This document shows positions 17,380-26,714 of a stretch of DNA of 64,000 bases, piece by piece. The first letter of the stretch is position 1, and each line of letters opens with the position of its first letter. The notes under the pieces were generated by a model. That model was not told the origin of the DNA, did no database searches, and saw nothing but the letters and a program-made list of their open reading frames with translations. The position numbers were made by a program, and so were the translations under genes. Origin of the DNA: Methylomonas methanica (lineage in GTDB: Bacteria > Pseudomonadota > Gammaproteobacteria > Methylococcales > Methylomonadaceae); assembly GCF_001644035.1 (NCBI RefSeq), contig NZ_LUUG01000049.1:182036-246035 (forward strand). Direction: 5' to 3'.

Positions 17380-18537
17380 ATGGAAAACAGTCAAAACGAT
17401 AGCCGAGGCTTAAGCCTGAAAAACCGGATATTGCTGGGCCGCGTCATCGGCATTGTCATCGTGTTGGGTGCGTTGGCGACCGGCTCTGCGGTGTGGCATA
17501 TCAACTATCAAAATCCGCGCACCAACGACGCGATGGTGCGGGCCAACATCGTCGGCATCGCCCCGGAAGTCAGCGGCCGCATTGTGGAACTGCATGTCGA
17601 AGACAATCAGTATGTCAAACAAGGTGATTTGCTGTACGTGATCGACCCACGCCCTTATCAGGCCAGATTGGACAAAGCCAAGGCCGAATTGCTGCTCGCG
17701 GAAAAAGATGTCGATTCCCGACGCGCTTCCAGCGGTTCCGCCGAAATTGCCATCGAACGCCTGGAACACCAGCGTGCCGCCGCCAATGCCGAAGTGAAAA
17801 AAATCGAGGCGGAAGACGAGTATCTGCATAACTATCTGGAACGCCTGGAACCCTTGGCGGATAAACAATATGTCACCACCGATCAGCTGAAACAGGCGCG
17901 ATCGCGCTATGCGGCTTCGCGCGCCGAGTTGGCGGACGCGAAAGCTAAAGAGTTGTCGGCTCGCAGTGCCATAGAGGAAGCCAAAAGCGATAGCCGCCGG
18001 GCGGTATCGTTAATCGCCCAGGTCGGCGACGTCAACGCCCACATCGAAGCGGCCAGAGCCATGGTCACCGCCGCCGAACTCGATCTGGAATACTGTTATG
18101 TGCGCGCGCCGTTTAATGCCTACGTCACCAATTTGAATACCCGCGAAGGCGAATATGCCAAGGCCGGCGCGCAAATGTTTGCCTTGGTGGACGACCGCCA
18201 CTGGTATGTGATCGCCGACTTCAAGGAAACCTATTTGCGGTCGATCAAACCCGGCCAGGAAGCCGAAGTGTTTCTGGTCGCTTATCCGGGCAAACGCTAT
18301 CGCGGCGTGGTCACTGGTATCGGCTGGGCCAATTCGCCGGACAATATCAAGCAGCAAGGCGTGTTGCCGGAAGTTGAGCGCACGCTGAACTGGGTGATTC
18401 TGGCTTCGCGTTTTCCGGTGCGGATCGAGATCGCAGAGCGCGACCCCGCGCATCCACTACGCATGGGCATGACCGCGTTTGTCACGGTGCGGGAAGCAAG
18501 TGCCGAGGGAGCCGGTAAAGCCCTGCCGCCGTCATGA
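17380..18537 (+). CDS. HlyD-family membrane fusion protein, MdtN-like
   Basis: Periplasmic adaptor of 385 residues: one N-terminal membrane anchor (about 18-37), a lipoyl-type beta region (NPRTNDAMVRANIVGIAPEVSG), a long coiled coil (about 100-210) and a beta-barrel part (YVRAPFNAYVTNLNTREGEY). It would link the FUSC inner-membrane protein to the outer-membrane duct. Its stop overlaps the start of the next gene by four bases. Confidence 0.9.
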   Translation: MENSQNDSRGLSLKNRILLGRVIGIVIVLGALATGSAVWHINYQNPRTNDAMVRANIVGIAPEVSGRIVELHVEDNQYVKQGDLLYVIDPRPYQARLDKAKAELLLAEKDVDSRRASSGSAEIAIERLEHQRAAANAEVKKIEAEDEYLHNYLERLEPLADKQYVTTDQLKQARSRYAASRAELADAKAKELSARSAIEEAKSDSRRAVSLIAQVGDVNAHIEAARAMVTAAELDLEYCYVRAPFNAYVTNLNTREGEYAKAGAQMFALVDDRHWYVIADFKETYLRSIKPGQEAEVFLVAYPGKRYRGVVTGIGWANSPDNIKQQGVLPEVERTLNWVILASRFPVRIEIAERDPAHPLRMGMTAFVTVREASAEGAGKALPPS

Positions 18538-20807
18538 CCAGCGGCGACAGCCGGCCTGATTCAAGCTCGCAGCCAAAACCCGGCCGGCTTTGGTTTGGCA
18601 CCAGCCTGGGGCAATTTCTCAAAGCCGAACTCAAAGATTCGGCTGCGCGTCGTGTAGCCGCCCTGCGCTTGTTCGTCGTCACACTGACTATTGCGCTCGT
18701 CAGCCAAACCCTGCATATCCCGCCCTTGGGAGCAATTTCCATATTGATTTGCTTAAGCTACGACGCCCACGCCAATGCCGGCCAATCCCTGGCGTTTGGA
18801 ATGCGCCAGCTCGGCTATCTGATTGTGACGACTTTAGTGTCGGTATTGACGCTGATGTTGGCTGGCAACGACCCTTGGTTACTGCTGCCGCTGTCGTTCG
18901 TTATATTGGCTTTGTCCCTGTTTCACGCCCGCCTGATCGCCTGGCCCACGGGCATTGCTTTATGGTATTCGGTGGCGGTGCTGTACAACCCCAGCACGCC
19001 CGATGAAAATATTTATCACGCTTTATGGAACATCCCGATCATAGGCGTACTGGCGCTGGGAACATGGACGGTGGTGCATCTGACCATCAAACCGCAAGAT
19101 CCTCTGAAACTGTTAAAAGTGGAGATCGCCACACAATTGGCGGCGGTGGAATACATTTTCAGTGCGCGTCTGGCCGATGCCGGTGCGTATACCCCCAGGC
19201 CGGAAGCAAACATGCACGCCGCTGCCGGCAGCCTCGGCAAGTTGCTGGGCTTACTGGCCAACGCCGAATTGATCCATCCGGCGTTGCACGAGCGCCACCA
19301 GACTTATCGGGCGCTGCTGCTGGAAATAGACGGTTTGCGGCAGTTGGCGGACTGGCTCAATCAAGTCTTGGCCGCGGAATATAGAGCCCAGCCGCTGACG
19401 CCGGAAAAACTGCATGTCTATCGGGCTTTACAAAGCGCCTGTGCCCAATTGCGGTATGGTCTGGCGGAATCGCGCGATGTGTCTGCGAAAGTTACAAGCT
19501 TGTTACGCGACGATGTATTGCAAAACTATGCGCGGGAAACCAATCCCTCGCTGTTAACCGCCCTGTGGCGGGCTCTGCAACGGATTGCCGGCTTGACGCA
19601 TGATTTGCATCAACCGATAGTCGCCACAGACAGTAAAAATATCAACGCTGAATCCGACGACAACCCGGAACATAGCTGGCTACCGGCCTGGTTTGCTTAC
19701 GAATTTTGGGCAACGCATGCCGACAGCGTGCAATTTGGCATCAAATTCTCTCTGGGCGCGATCCTGTGCATGCTGATTGTGGAAAGCCTGGGCTGGCCGG
19801 ACATCAACACCGCGATTCCTACCTGTCTGGTCGCAGCGCAAACCAGTCTCGGCGCCGACTACCGGCTTTCGTTATTGCGGGTGTCGGGCGCTGCTGTCGG
19901 TGGGATCTGCGCTTACTTTTATGTATTGGTCTTTCAATCTCAGCTCGATACCATCGTCGGCTTTGCGTTTGCAACAGCGCCATTCTGGGCGCTGGCGGCC
20001 TGGATTACCGCCGGCAGCGAACGCATCGCCTACCTGGGCCGGCAGCTTGGTTTTTCGTTTGCGCTGTTTGTACTGCATGATTTTGGTCAAGTCACCGACC
20101 TATATCTGCCGCGCGACCGGGTCATCGGTATCTTGCTCGGACTCATCGTGATGGGCGTTATCGATTACGCGCTGTGGCCACGGCGCTCGATTGCACTGGC
20201 CCGCCACCACGGCGTAGCGGCGCTACGTACCCTCGCTAATTTCACCAGCCGCTTACCCGATGTCAGCCACTTGCTGACTTACACCTTACCGCTGCGTTTG
20301 TCGGCGGAAAAAGAGCTGGCCGCCGCGCAAGACTTGTTGGCTCACGCGGTATTGGAACCCGATGCGCGCTTAGCCGAAAAAGTGCATGAACGGGCTGCGC
20401 TGAGAGCGCTTGTCAAGGATACCAGCCATTTATCCGGCTTGTTACAAGTCCGGAAACGTTACCGCTTACTCAGCGGCCAGCGCTTCAGTCATTTTCCCGA
20501 TGAATTGCAACAACTCAGCCGGGCGTTCGATGCCGAGCTGGCAAACGCCCTGGAATATGCCGCAAGACTTCTGCAAGGCGAGCAGGCTGGCAACCGAATT
20601 GAGCTTGCCAAACATCAAGCGGGTCTACAGCAAAGCTATAGCGATCATCATCGTATCGACAATCTGGCCGACGATCTGGCGGTGGAATGGGAACTGCGTT
20701 TTATGTTGGACCAGCAAATCGTCGAGCTGATAGCTCACATCGAAAAAACCGCGCTGGCTGCGGTGTCATATCCGCAAAAATCCGGTTCGGAGATTGATTT
20801 GCAATAA
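18534..20807 (+). CDS. FUSC-family inner-membrane transporter, MdtO-like
   Basis: A 757-residue protein with two sets of membrane helices (about 43-190 and 405-545), each followed by a cytoplasmic helical region, as in the aromatic acid exporters AaeB and MdtO. ATG overlaps the mdtN-like stop (ATGA). With the adaptor and outer-membrane factor it forms a complete pump. Substrate is unknown; relatives export aromatic acids or dyes. Confidence 0.88.
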   Translation: MTSGDSRPDSSSQPKPGRLWFGTSLGQFLKAELKDSAARRVAALRLFVVTLTIALVSQTLHIPPLGAISILICLSYDAHANAGQSLAFGMRQLGYLIVTTLVSVLTLMLAGNDPWLLLPLSFVILALSLFHARLIAWPTGIALWYSVAVLYNPSTPDENIYHALWNIPIIGVLALGTWTVVHLTIKPQDPLKLLKVEIATQLAAVEYIFSARLADAGAYTPRPEANMHAAAGSLGKLLGLLANAELIHPALHERHQTYRALLLEIDGLRQLADWLNQVLAAEYRAQPLTPEKLHVYRALQSACAQLRYGLAESRDVSAKVTSLLRDDVLQNYARETNPSLLTALWRALQRIAGLTHDLHQPIVATDSKNINAESDDNPEHSWLPAWFAYEFWATHADSVQFGIKFSLGAILCMLIVESLGWPDINTAIPTCLVAAQTSLGADYRLSLLRVSGAAVGGICAYFYVLVFQSQLDTIVGFAFATAPFWALAAWITAGSERIAYLGRQLGFSFALFVLHDFGQVTDLYLPRDRVIGILLGLIVMGVIDYALWPRRSIALARHHGVAALRTLANFTSRLPDVSHLLTYTLPLRLSAEKELAAAQDLLAHAVLEPDARLAEKVHERAALRALVKDTSHLSGLLQVRKRYRLLSGQRFSHFPDELQQLSRAFDAELANALEYAARLLQGEQAGNRIELAKHQAGLQQSYSDHHRIDNLADDLAVEWELRFMLDQQIVELIAHIEKTALAAVSYPQKSGSEIDLQ

Positions 20808-20867
20808 GACCGGGCAACTACAGCTGCATCCGCACTGAATAAGCAGCACCGATATACGCCAAGTCGC

Positions 20868-22133
20868 TCAAAATATGCTCATCTGAAAATCCAGACTTCG
20901 CTCCGCTAACCAGACCAAAGCCACGGTGACGATGGATGCTGAACCGGATTTCATGACTAGTAGCGGATAATACCGGTAGCGGCTAAAGCCGACTATCAAA
21001 GGCAAAACCGCGCCGACAATCGCCAACTGCCCTGCTTCCACACCCAAATTAAAGCCTAATAGCGGTAACATCCGCTGCGTGTCCGGCAAGCCCATGTCCA
21101 ACAACACGCTGGCGATGCCCATGCCGTGGATCAAGCCGAAAGCAAAGGCAAACCAGGTGCGGCGATTTACCAAGACCGGATAAATATTATTCAGCGCCGC
21201 CAACACCACGGAAGCGGCGATAGCCGACTCCACCCAGCGGGACGGCAGCGAGACGTAGTGCAACACGGTCAGACTCAGAGTGAGCGAATGCGCCAGCGTG
21301 AAAGCTGTGACCACGCCCAGCACGTCGAAAAATACCGGTCTAAAGCCTGGTTTTGGCTGCCAAGTACCCCCCTCCCACGCCAAAGCAGCCGGCAGCAACA
21401 GACTTAACAAAAATAGAATATGGTCAAAGCCGATCCAGATATGCCATAGCCCGGCGTAGCCGAATCGCGCCACGGTCCGCCACCCGGAATAATCAGCGTC
21501 CCGCACAAATTCGCTACGTTGGTGGTCAGGACTAAAGATCGCAGTATCGGTTTTAGCGGCATGAATGACGCTTATCAGCCCGCGATGCTGCGGGTCGAGA
21601 TCGAAAAGCAAGCGATAGTCTATCGACAACGGCGTGGACGCAGACGGACAAATCGCCCGGAAATTTAATACGGCGTAATGACCATCGCTGTGTTCGTCCA
21701 CCTGTAAATCCCCTGCTTGCAGCGAACAGACTTGCTTAGCCGTCGTCATTTGCAAACGACTCAGCGCATAGGCATACACAACATCCCGACTATTTCGCAA
21801 CTCCGCCCAGGTAATATTACCGTCGTCGTTTGCATCCAAACCCAAGGCGTAATCCAGGTCGCGCAAGGCAATATCCCATTGCCCGGAGATCTGCCGCCCG
21901 TCAACCTGCACCGTCATGTAACTATCGCTGGCCTTATGGGCAAAAACATTAAAACTTGCAGTCAGCAGCCAGACCATGATTAACCCGACCCAAATGATTC
22001 CGCGTATTCGGTTCGAGCTTAACCCGTCTAAGCTTGGCGGGGCCAGCCCTTCGACAGGCCAGCCCTGAGCGCAGTCGAGAGGCCCAGGGCAAACAGTATT
22101 TAAGGGGTGAAGGAATTTTGCCGGCCCGTTCAT
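20868..22133 (-). CDS. HupE/UreJ-family membrane protein
   Basis: Start ATG 22133 overlaps the stop of the TPR gene (ATGA), giving 421 residues. The signal-like segment with AHKASDSYM, an extracytoplasmic domain with an EF-hand-like DANDDGNITWAEL, and about seven membrane helices (HIWIGFDHILFLLSLL, FTLAHSLTLSL, FAFGLIHGMGIA) are typical of HupE/UreJ_2 proteins, often linked to nickel or cobalt. About 35 residues before the signal segment come from an inserted repeat, so the working start may instead be ATG 21977. Confidence 0.85.
   Translation of the reverse strand: MNGPAKFLHPLNTVCPGPLDCAQGWPVEGLAPPSLDGLSSNRIRGIIWVGLIMVWLLTASFNVFAHKASDSYMTVQVDGRQISGQWDIALRDLDYALGLDANDDGNITWAELRNSRDVVYAYALSRLQMTTAKQVCSLQAGDLQVDEHSDGHYAVLNFRAICPSASTPLSIDYRLLFDLDPQHRGLISVIHAAKTDTAIFSPDHQRSEFVRDADYSGWRTVARFGYAGLWHIWIGFDHILFLLSLLLPAALAWEGGTWQPKPGFRPVFFDVLGVVTAFTLAHSLTLSLTVLHYVSLPSRWVESAIAASVVLAALNNIYPVLVNRRTWFAFAFGLIHGMGIASVLLDMGLPDTQRMLPLLGFNLGVEAGQLAIVGAVLPLIVGFSRYRYYPLLVMKSGSASIVTVALVWLAERSLDFQMSIF
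22042..22095. repeat. Dispersed repeat inside the hupE 5' end
   Basis: The stretch CCCTTCGACAGGCCAGCCC then TGAGCGCAGTCGAG is the widespread 'TTCGAC...CTCAGC...GTCGA' type of bacterial dispersed repeat. It is in frame with hupE, lying between the coupled ATG and the signal peptide. A relative is at 63124-63160. Confidence 0.5.
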
Positions 22134-23308
22134 ACTCCGCTCCCACCAATTTGCGCGAGTAGCGTTTGCAGTCGCACATCCTGCAATTTGGACTCGGTTA
22201 AAAAAGTCAGCAGCGGTTGCAGCTGTTGTTGATTTTTGCCGCTGGCCACAGCCGCTTCCAACAAAATGCGCGCGTCGCGCGGCTCGCGCTGCACGGCCCA
22301 ATTGGCTTGCGCTAGTGCCAGCGCCGGTTCCGGCTGGTTTAACAGATGCAGTAAAAAGCGCGCCTCGTCGCCTTGATGACTGGTATCGCCGCGCATGCGG
22401 CTGGCGGCAAAGCGGGCTGACAGTGCGTCAATGTGCGCAGTGGCGGTTGGCAGCTGTAATGCTTTTTCGGCTAAAGCCAGACGCAGTAACAAACCGTCGG
22501 CGCGCGTATCGTTAGCTAACAATTCCACCACGTCTTGGAAACGATTCCGGTCCAATAAATAATCGGCATAGGTAGCCAACAGATAGCCGTTGCGGCGCTG
22601 CAGTTGCAGCGCTTGCTGGTAATAGCTTTCAGCCGTATCGGCCTTGCCTAGTCGCTCAGCCATTTCCGCCAGCGTGGTCAACGCCCATTGTTTATCCGGC
22701 GGTGCAGCGCTTTGCGCAGTTGTTGTTGCTTGTGCCAACTGACGATAGGCGGCATCGAGCTGGCCGGATACGCTCAAGATCGAATTCAGGCAAACTTGGC
22801 CGATCAGCGGCTCGGCTAATTTCAGTAGCGGTAAACAACTGTTTAGGCCGGCCGCGTGCCGGCCCTGTACTTCCAGTATCGCCGCCCGCGTCAGCCAAGC
22901 TTGCGCCAGGCGTGGCTGGCGTGCCAAGGCCCGGTTCAAATAATCCAATGCCGCCGGAAATTCATGGCGATTTTGAAACAAGGTTGCTCGCAAAGTCAGC
23001 ACTTCGGCAGTCGGTTGCGCGACCGCCAGCCAAGGCGTCAAAGCGGCTTCCGCGTAGCCGAAATAGCGCGGGTCCGATTCGGCGCGGCCCAGTTCTATAT
23101 AACGCCTGACTAAGGCTAAAGCCGGTTCCACGTCATTGGGCTGAGCCGCGACTTGCTTGCGCAAGTAACGAACTTCCAGCCAACTCTCGCCCCTGGCCGG
23201 CAGGACTTCCAAGACTTCATCATCGGTCTTGGGTAAATAAGGTTGCGCACCCACGTCACTAAATACTGCAACAGACATCAATAAACCTAAACTAAGCCAG
23301 TGCTTCAT
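22130..23308 (-). CDS. Exported TPR-repeat protein
   Basis: A 392-residue protein with signal peptide (about 1-21) and repeated helix pairs through its length (ALDYLNRALARQPRLAQAWL, AESYYQQALQLQRRNGYLLA), a tetratricopeptide scaffold for protein contacts. Start 23308 is preceded by AAAGGAGAAGCC; the upstream in-frame extension has no ribosome site. It lies between DUF4331 and hupE in one operon and probably bridges these periplasmic and membrane parts. Confidence 0.85.
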   Translation of the reverse strand: MKHWLSLGLLMSVAVFSDVGAQPYLPKTDDEVLEVLPARGESWLEVRYLRKQVAAQPNDVEPALALVRRYIELGRAESDPRYFGYAEAALTPWLAVAQPTAEVLTLRATLFQNRHEFPAALDYLNRALARQPRLAQAWLTRAAILEVQGRHAAGLNSCLPLLKLAEPLIGQVCLNSILSVSGQLDAAYRQLAQATTTAQSAAPPDKQWALTTLAEMAERLGKADTAESYYQQALQLQRRNGYLLATYADYLLDRNRFQDVVELLANDTRADGLLLRLALAEKALQLPTATAHIDALSARFAASRMRGDTSHQGDEARFLLHLLNQPEPALALAQANWAVQREPRDARILLEAAVASGKNQQQLQPLLTFLTESKLQDVRLQTLLAQIGGSGV

Positions 23309-23381
23309 TGGCTTCTCCTTTGGCATGCATATCAAAACCGGGGGCGAGTACAGCCGCCCCCGGCCATCGTTAAAACACCGC

Positions 23382-25010
23382 TTAGTTATTTGGACAGCTA
23401 CCAACAGCCAGGGAAACCGCATCGAAACAACCGGATTCGGTAGGATCGACATGGCGACTTTGCCGGCCGCTATTGGCAAAAGCCACATAAGGAAACACTT
23501 CCTGATAAGTTCTGTCGTTAGCATTCACGCCGTCGGCAACCCGGTTATTGGGAAAGCTGTTAAAGGCCGGATTCAAAACCCCAACCACCGCTTGCGCGGC
23601 AATATCCGTAACGTCATCGGATACCCGGCGGCCATTCGGAAAACCGGCAGTATCGCCAGCCAAGAAAGCCATGCGTTTGCGCGCGCTTAAAGGTGTGGGG
23701 CCGATACCGGTGTTTAAACGCAGCAAATCGGCAACCGGCCCGCGTTGAACTGGAGAACAGCCGGGGCATATTGGTGCGGCATAAAACACCAATGGGCCCA
23801 GGTCGAAACTGGGGTTGGCAGGATTGACGCGCGGCGGCGCAGGAATGGGTACCGCACCGCCATAGGCCGCGTTGACGACTCTAGCCAACAGCGGATCCAC
23901 TACATAGCCGGCAAAATTGGCGTCATCCTTGGGCTCACTCATGCTGAACTTGTCTTTATCGCCGGTACCGATCAACACCTCATTGATCAAGGGATTACCC
24001 ATGCGCTGAATCTGCACATAGGCATTGGCAAGCTTGGGTTTGCCGCCTGGTCTGTCGGCATAGGCTTTGGTGCGTGGCCGCGAGGTAGTGGCGTAAGTAC
24101 CGATCACCGCCAAGGCTTCGCCGGCGGTATGTTGCTTGCCGTCTTGGGTTAGCAGGGCAATCGGCAATTCGATGGCAATGGAATTGACGTTAAAGCCGGC
24201 CACATCATCAGGCGCGAAGTTTTTGGTTTCCGCGACATGTTGATCCTCGGAAAATACCCCAGGCACACCAACGCCGGACGCACCAGCGCGAAAATTAAAC
24301 GTATCAAAAGTGGCACCTAAATCAATGTAAAACGGATCGTCTACGGTACCGGCAAACACGCTAACCCCGCCGCCTAAATCGTAAATCCCCTGGCTGGCCA
24401 AATTCTGGTAATTGGGCATCGTGCGCGGCCCGACGTTAGAGGGCACCGCGTAGAGCTTTTGCTGATTGGTCAGATCGATAACTTGCCGATTGGCACCCTT
24501 CCCTTTGATCAACGTGACGGTATAACTCTGCCGCAAGCCCAAGCCTTCCGAGCCGGGGCCGTCCAGTGCGGTAATGGCCGGCGGTACGATCAAACTGCCT
24601 GGAGCTACTGGGCCAGGAGAATTAGCCGGTGCGACAATACCCGTGCCGGCCCCGACAAAACCGGTAAATACACCGGGCAAGCGGTTTTCGGTTTTAAATC
24701 GAAATTGCAGGGTAATGTCTTCGTCGGCGTCGAAATTGTTATCCACTTTCATTTCATACAAAATTTCCGGATCGAACGGAAAATAATTCGGGCCGTTGCT
24801 GGGTTCCAGAAGAGGATCGACATTCAGAATCATCGTCACTTTGCTGGGATCGTTGTAACTGACAAAGGCGTACCAATCGGTGATGTCGGCCTTGTTATCG
24901 AGTGCGGTTAAGGGCGCTTCGCGGTGGTTGGCGGCCTGAGCGGGTTGCATGGCTGTCAGCGCGATGCATAGCGCCAGCGGCCAGCGTGTGTGGCTAATTG
25001 GAGTTTTCAT
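23382..25010 (-). CDS. DUF4331 exported protein
   Basis: A 542-residue protein with signal peptide ending PAQA (about 26), then ANHREAPLTALDNKADITDWYAF, the conserved start of DUF4331 proteins. The body has acidic and Asn/Gly-rich loops, and several cysteines lie near the C-terminus (CPGCSP, and two in the last 15 residues). Function unknown; such genes often stand with ECF sigma factors and HupE genes as here. It is the second gene of the operon. Confidence 0.88.
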   Translation of the reverse strand: MKTPISHTRWPLALCIALTAMQPAQAANHREAPLTALDNKADITDWYAFVSYNDPSKVTMILNVDPLLEPSNGPNYFPFDPEILYEMKVDNNFDADEDITLQFRFKTENRLPGVFTGFVGAGTGIVAPANSPGPVAPGSLIVPPAITALDGPGSEGLGLRQSYTVTLIKGKGANRQVIDLTNQQKLYAVPSNVGPRTMPNYQNLASQGIYDLGGGVSVFAGTVDDPFYIDLGATFDTFNFRAGASGVGVPGVFSEDQHVAETKNFAPDDVAGFNVNSIAIELPIALLTQDGKQHTAGEALAVIGTYATTSRPRTKAYADRPGGKPKLANAYVQIQRMGNPLINEVLIGTGDKDKFSMSEPKDDANFAGYVVDPLLARVVNAAYGGAVPIPAPPRVNPANPSFDLGPLVFYAAPICPGCSPVQRGPVADLLRLNTGIGPTPLSARKRMAFLAGDTAGFPNGRRVSDDVTDIAAQAVVGVLNPAFNSFPNNRVADGVNANDRTYQEVFPYVAFANSGRQSRHVDPTESGCFDAVSLAVGSCPNN

Positions 25011-25088
25011 AGCTTTGCTTCCTTTAAAAGATAAACGCGCAGTTCGGGTGACTGCATGGTTAATACGGGCTGAATAACTAAATGGATG

Positions 25089-25763
25089 TCAGACGGATAC
25101 TTCTGCGGATACCGGTTTAGCTTTACTGGCGCGCGAGTAATGACCAACCAGCAAAAACAGGCCGGAAAGGCTCAGCAGCATCCAGGTTGGCGGTTCCGGT
25201 ACGCTATTCACGGTGGCGCTATCGACGTTTAGAATATGTACGTCCCAGGCCGCGGTGCGATTCGGTTCGACGGGGTTATTGTTGCTATCAAATAGCGAGC
25301 CTTCGCAAAAACGACCGTTGGAGCAAGCAAAGGCAGCCGTGAACACCGGGTCGGTGTCGCGCAAAAAGCCATCAGCCAAGAGTGTGCTGACCGAAAAGTT
25401 GTCGTATTGCGTCAAGGTGGCGATGTAATTCCCGGCCGCCAGATTCAGATTGATATAACTGTCGAATTCACCGTAGTCGTAGGTGACGCCGTTCGACACC
25501 AGCGCGCCGCCCAAACTACCGTCATCCTGCTCTAGGATTTGATTTCCGCCGCCATCCCACAGCGTTAAGATGGGATCGAAACCGCCGCCCAGCCAAGACG
25601 AGGTGAACAAGGTCACCGCCCCGGGCAAGCCAAGATTAAAGTCAAAACGCACGACATCGTTATCTTGCGAAAAGCTGCCGTTAAAATCGAACGCTGCCGG
25701 CAGCGCCGGCCCGGGCAGCGCCGCAGCGCCCGCCAGTGCGGCTATTACTAGTATTTTTTTCAT
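25089..25763 (-). CDS. DVUA0089-type protein with PEP-CTERM signal
   Basis: A 224-residue exported protein: signal peptide (about 1-23), a beta-sandwich with DNDVVRFDFNLG and AAGNYIATLTQYDNFS as in the DVUA0089 family, and a canonical C-terminal VPEPPTWMLLSLSGLFLL followed by basic residues. An exosortase would process the tail. First gene of the minus-strand operon; an ECF-type promoter motif lies about 90 bases upstream. Confidence 0.82.
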   Translation of the reverse strand: MKKILVIAALAGAAALPGPALPAAFDFNGSFSQDNDVVRFDFNLGLPGAVTLFTSSWLGGGFDPILTLWDGGGNQILEQDDGSLGGALVSNGVTYDYGEFDSYINLNLAAGNYIATLTQYDNFSVSTLLADGFLRDTDPVFTAAFACSNGRFCEGSLFDSNNNPVEPNRTAAWDVHILNVDSATVNSVPEPPTWMLLSLSGLFLLVGHYSRASKAKPVSAEVSV

Positions 25764-25853
25764 GTTGCATTCCTCCGATTGAGTTGAAACATCGGCAAGC
25801 GCTCTATCCTTTCATCCTCGGAATCGCTGAAACTTAGGCGCCTGCAATCACAA

Positions 25854-25879
25854 ATACGCAACAAACCGGCGTTTGGATG
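25854..25879 (-). promoter_or_regulatory. Putative ECF-sigma promoter of the DVUA0089-DUF4331 operon
   Basis: Read on the minus strand: CATCCAAAC (25879-25871), 9 bases, TTGCGTAT (25861-25854). The same two blocks, 10 bases apart, stand before the divergent sigma gene. Shared blocks in divergent regions beside an ECF gene suggest its recognition sequence. Confidence 0.6.
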
Positions 25880-26004
25880 AGTCGTTCGTAAAAAATAGTT
25901 GCAACGAATACGGTTCGGCAGGATTCTGCCCGGGTCAGTCAGTTGGACGTAGCTAATAACGCATTGAATAATCTGATATAAACAAAAATTGCTGGTACTT
26001 GTTG

Positions 26005-26031
26005 CATCCAAACCTGTTAGTTTTTGCGTAT
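26005..26031 (+). promoter_or_regulatory. Putative ECF-sigma autoregulated promoter
   Basis: CATCCAAAC (26005-26013), 10 bases, TTGCGTAT (26024-26031), about 60 bases before the sigma start. Matches the motif of the divergent operon, so the sigma factor probably drives its own gene. Confidence 0.6.
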
Positions 26032-26093
26032 AGCTAGCAAAGGGGTGGGCAACACCCTGAAAAAACCACAAGGATAAACACGAGAGCGCTGAA

Positions 26094-26696
26094 TTGAATA
26101 AAGACTGGAACACCCTAGACGGTTTTCGCGCGGACGATGCCTCTTTGCAGGGTTGGATCGCTGCAGTAGTGGATCGCGATCAGGCCGCGCTGAGCTGTTT
26201 GTACGACGCACTGATTGCACAGGTTTACGGACTGGCGCTACGAATTACCCGACAAACCCAGTTAGCTGAAGAAGTGGCGCAGGATACTTTTTGGCAGGTT
26301 TGGCGGCAGGCGCCGAGATTTGATGCCAGCAGAGGCAACGCCAAAGCCTGGGTGATGACCATTGCCCGCAGCCGGGCCCTGGATGCGCTGCGGGGTTTGA
26401 ATCCCGAGGAATGCGAGCTGGAGCCGGAGACTTTGGCGTTAATCCAAGCCGAAGATAGTGATATGCCACCCAACCTGTTGATGGCGGTCGAGCAAGGTCA
26501 TGGATTACACGCCGCACTGGCAACGCTGGATGCCACGCCGAGACAGTTATTGTCGTTGGCGTTCTTTCGCGGTTTGAGCCACGACGAAATCGCCGAATGT
26601 AGCGGTATGCCCTTGGGCACCGTTAAATCGCATATCCGCCGAGCGCTCTTAAGCTTGCAAGATATTTTGGCGGCAAACGTCGCCGAACCGCATTAA
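26094..26696 (+). CDS. ECF RNA polymerase sigma factor
   Basis: A 200-residue sigma-70 family protein with region 2 (LAEEVAQDTFWQVWRQAPRF, about 58-77) and region 4 (LAFFRGLSHDEIAECSGMPL and GTVKSHIRRAL, about 155-187). The start is TTG 26094; no ATG fits. The next gene, 18 bases on, is a cupin protein of the ChrR anti-sigma type, so it belongs with RpoE/ChrR-like (ECF11) factors that answer singlet oxygen or related stress. The divergent operon is the likely target. Confidence 0.9.
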   Translation: MNKDWNTLDGFRADDASLQGWIAAVVDRDQAALSCLYDALIAQVYGLALRITRQTQLAEEVAQDTFWQVWRQAPRFDASRGNAKAWVMTIARSRALDALRGLNPEECELEPETLALIQAEDSDMPPNLLMAVEQGHGLHAALATLDATPRQLLSLAFFRGLSHDEIAECSGMPLGTVKSHIRRALLSLQDILAANVAEPH

Positions 26697-26714
26697 TCCG
26701 ATGAAGAACTGAAT

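Noticed and set aside
23309..23524. Longer start for the TPR protein
   Set aside because: The extra 72 codons lack a ribosome site and would hide the clear signal peptide that begins at 23308.
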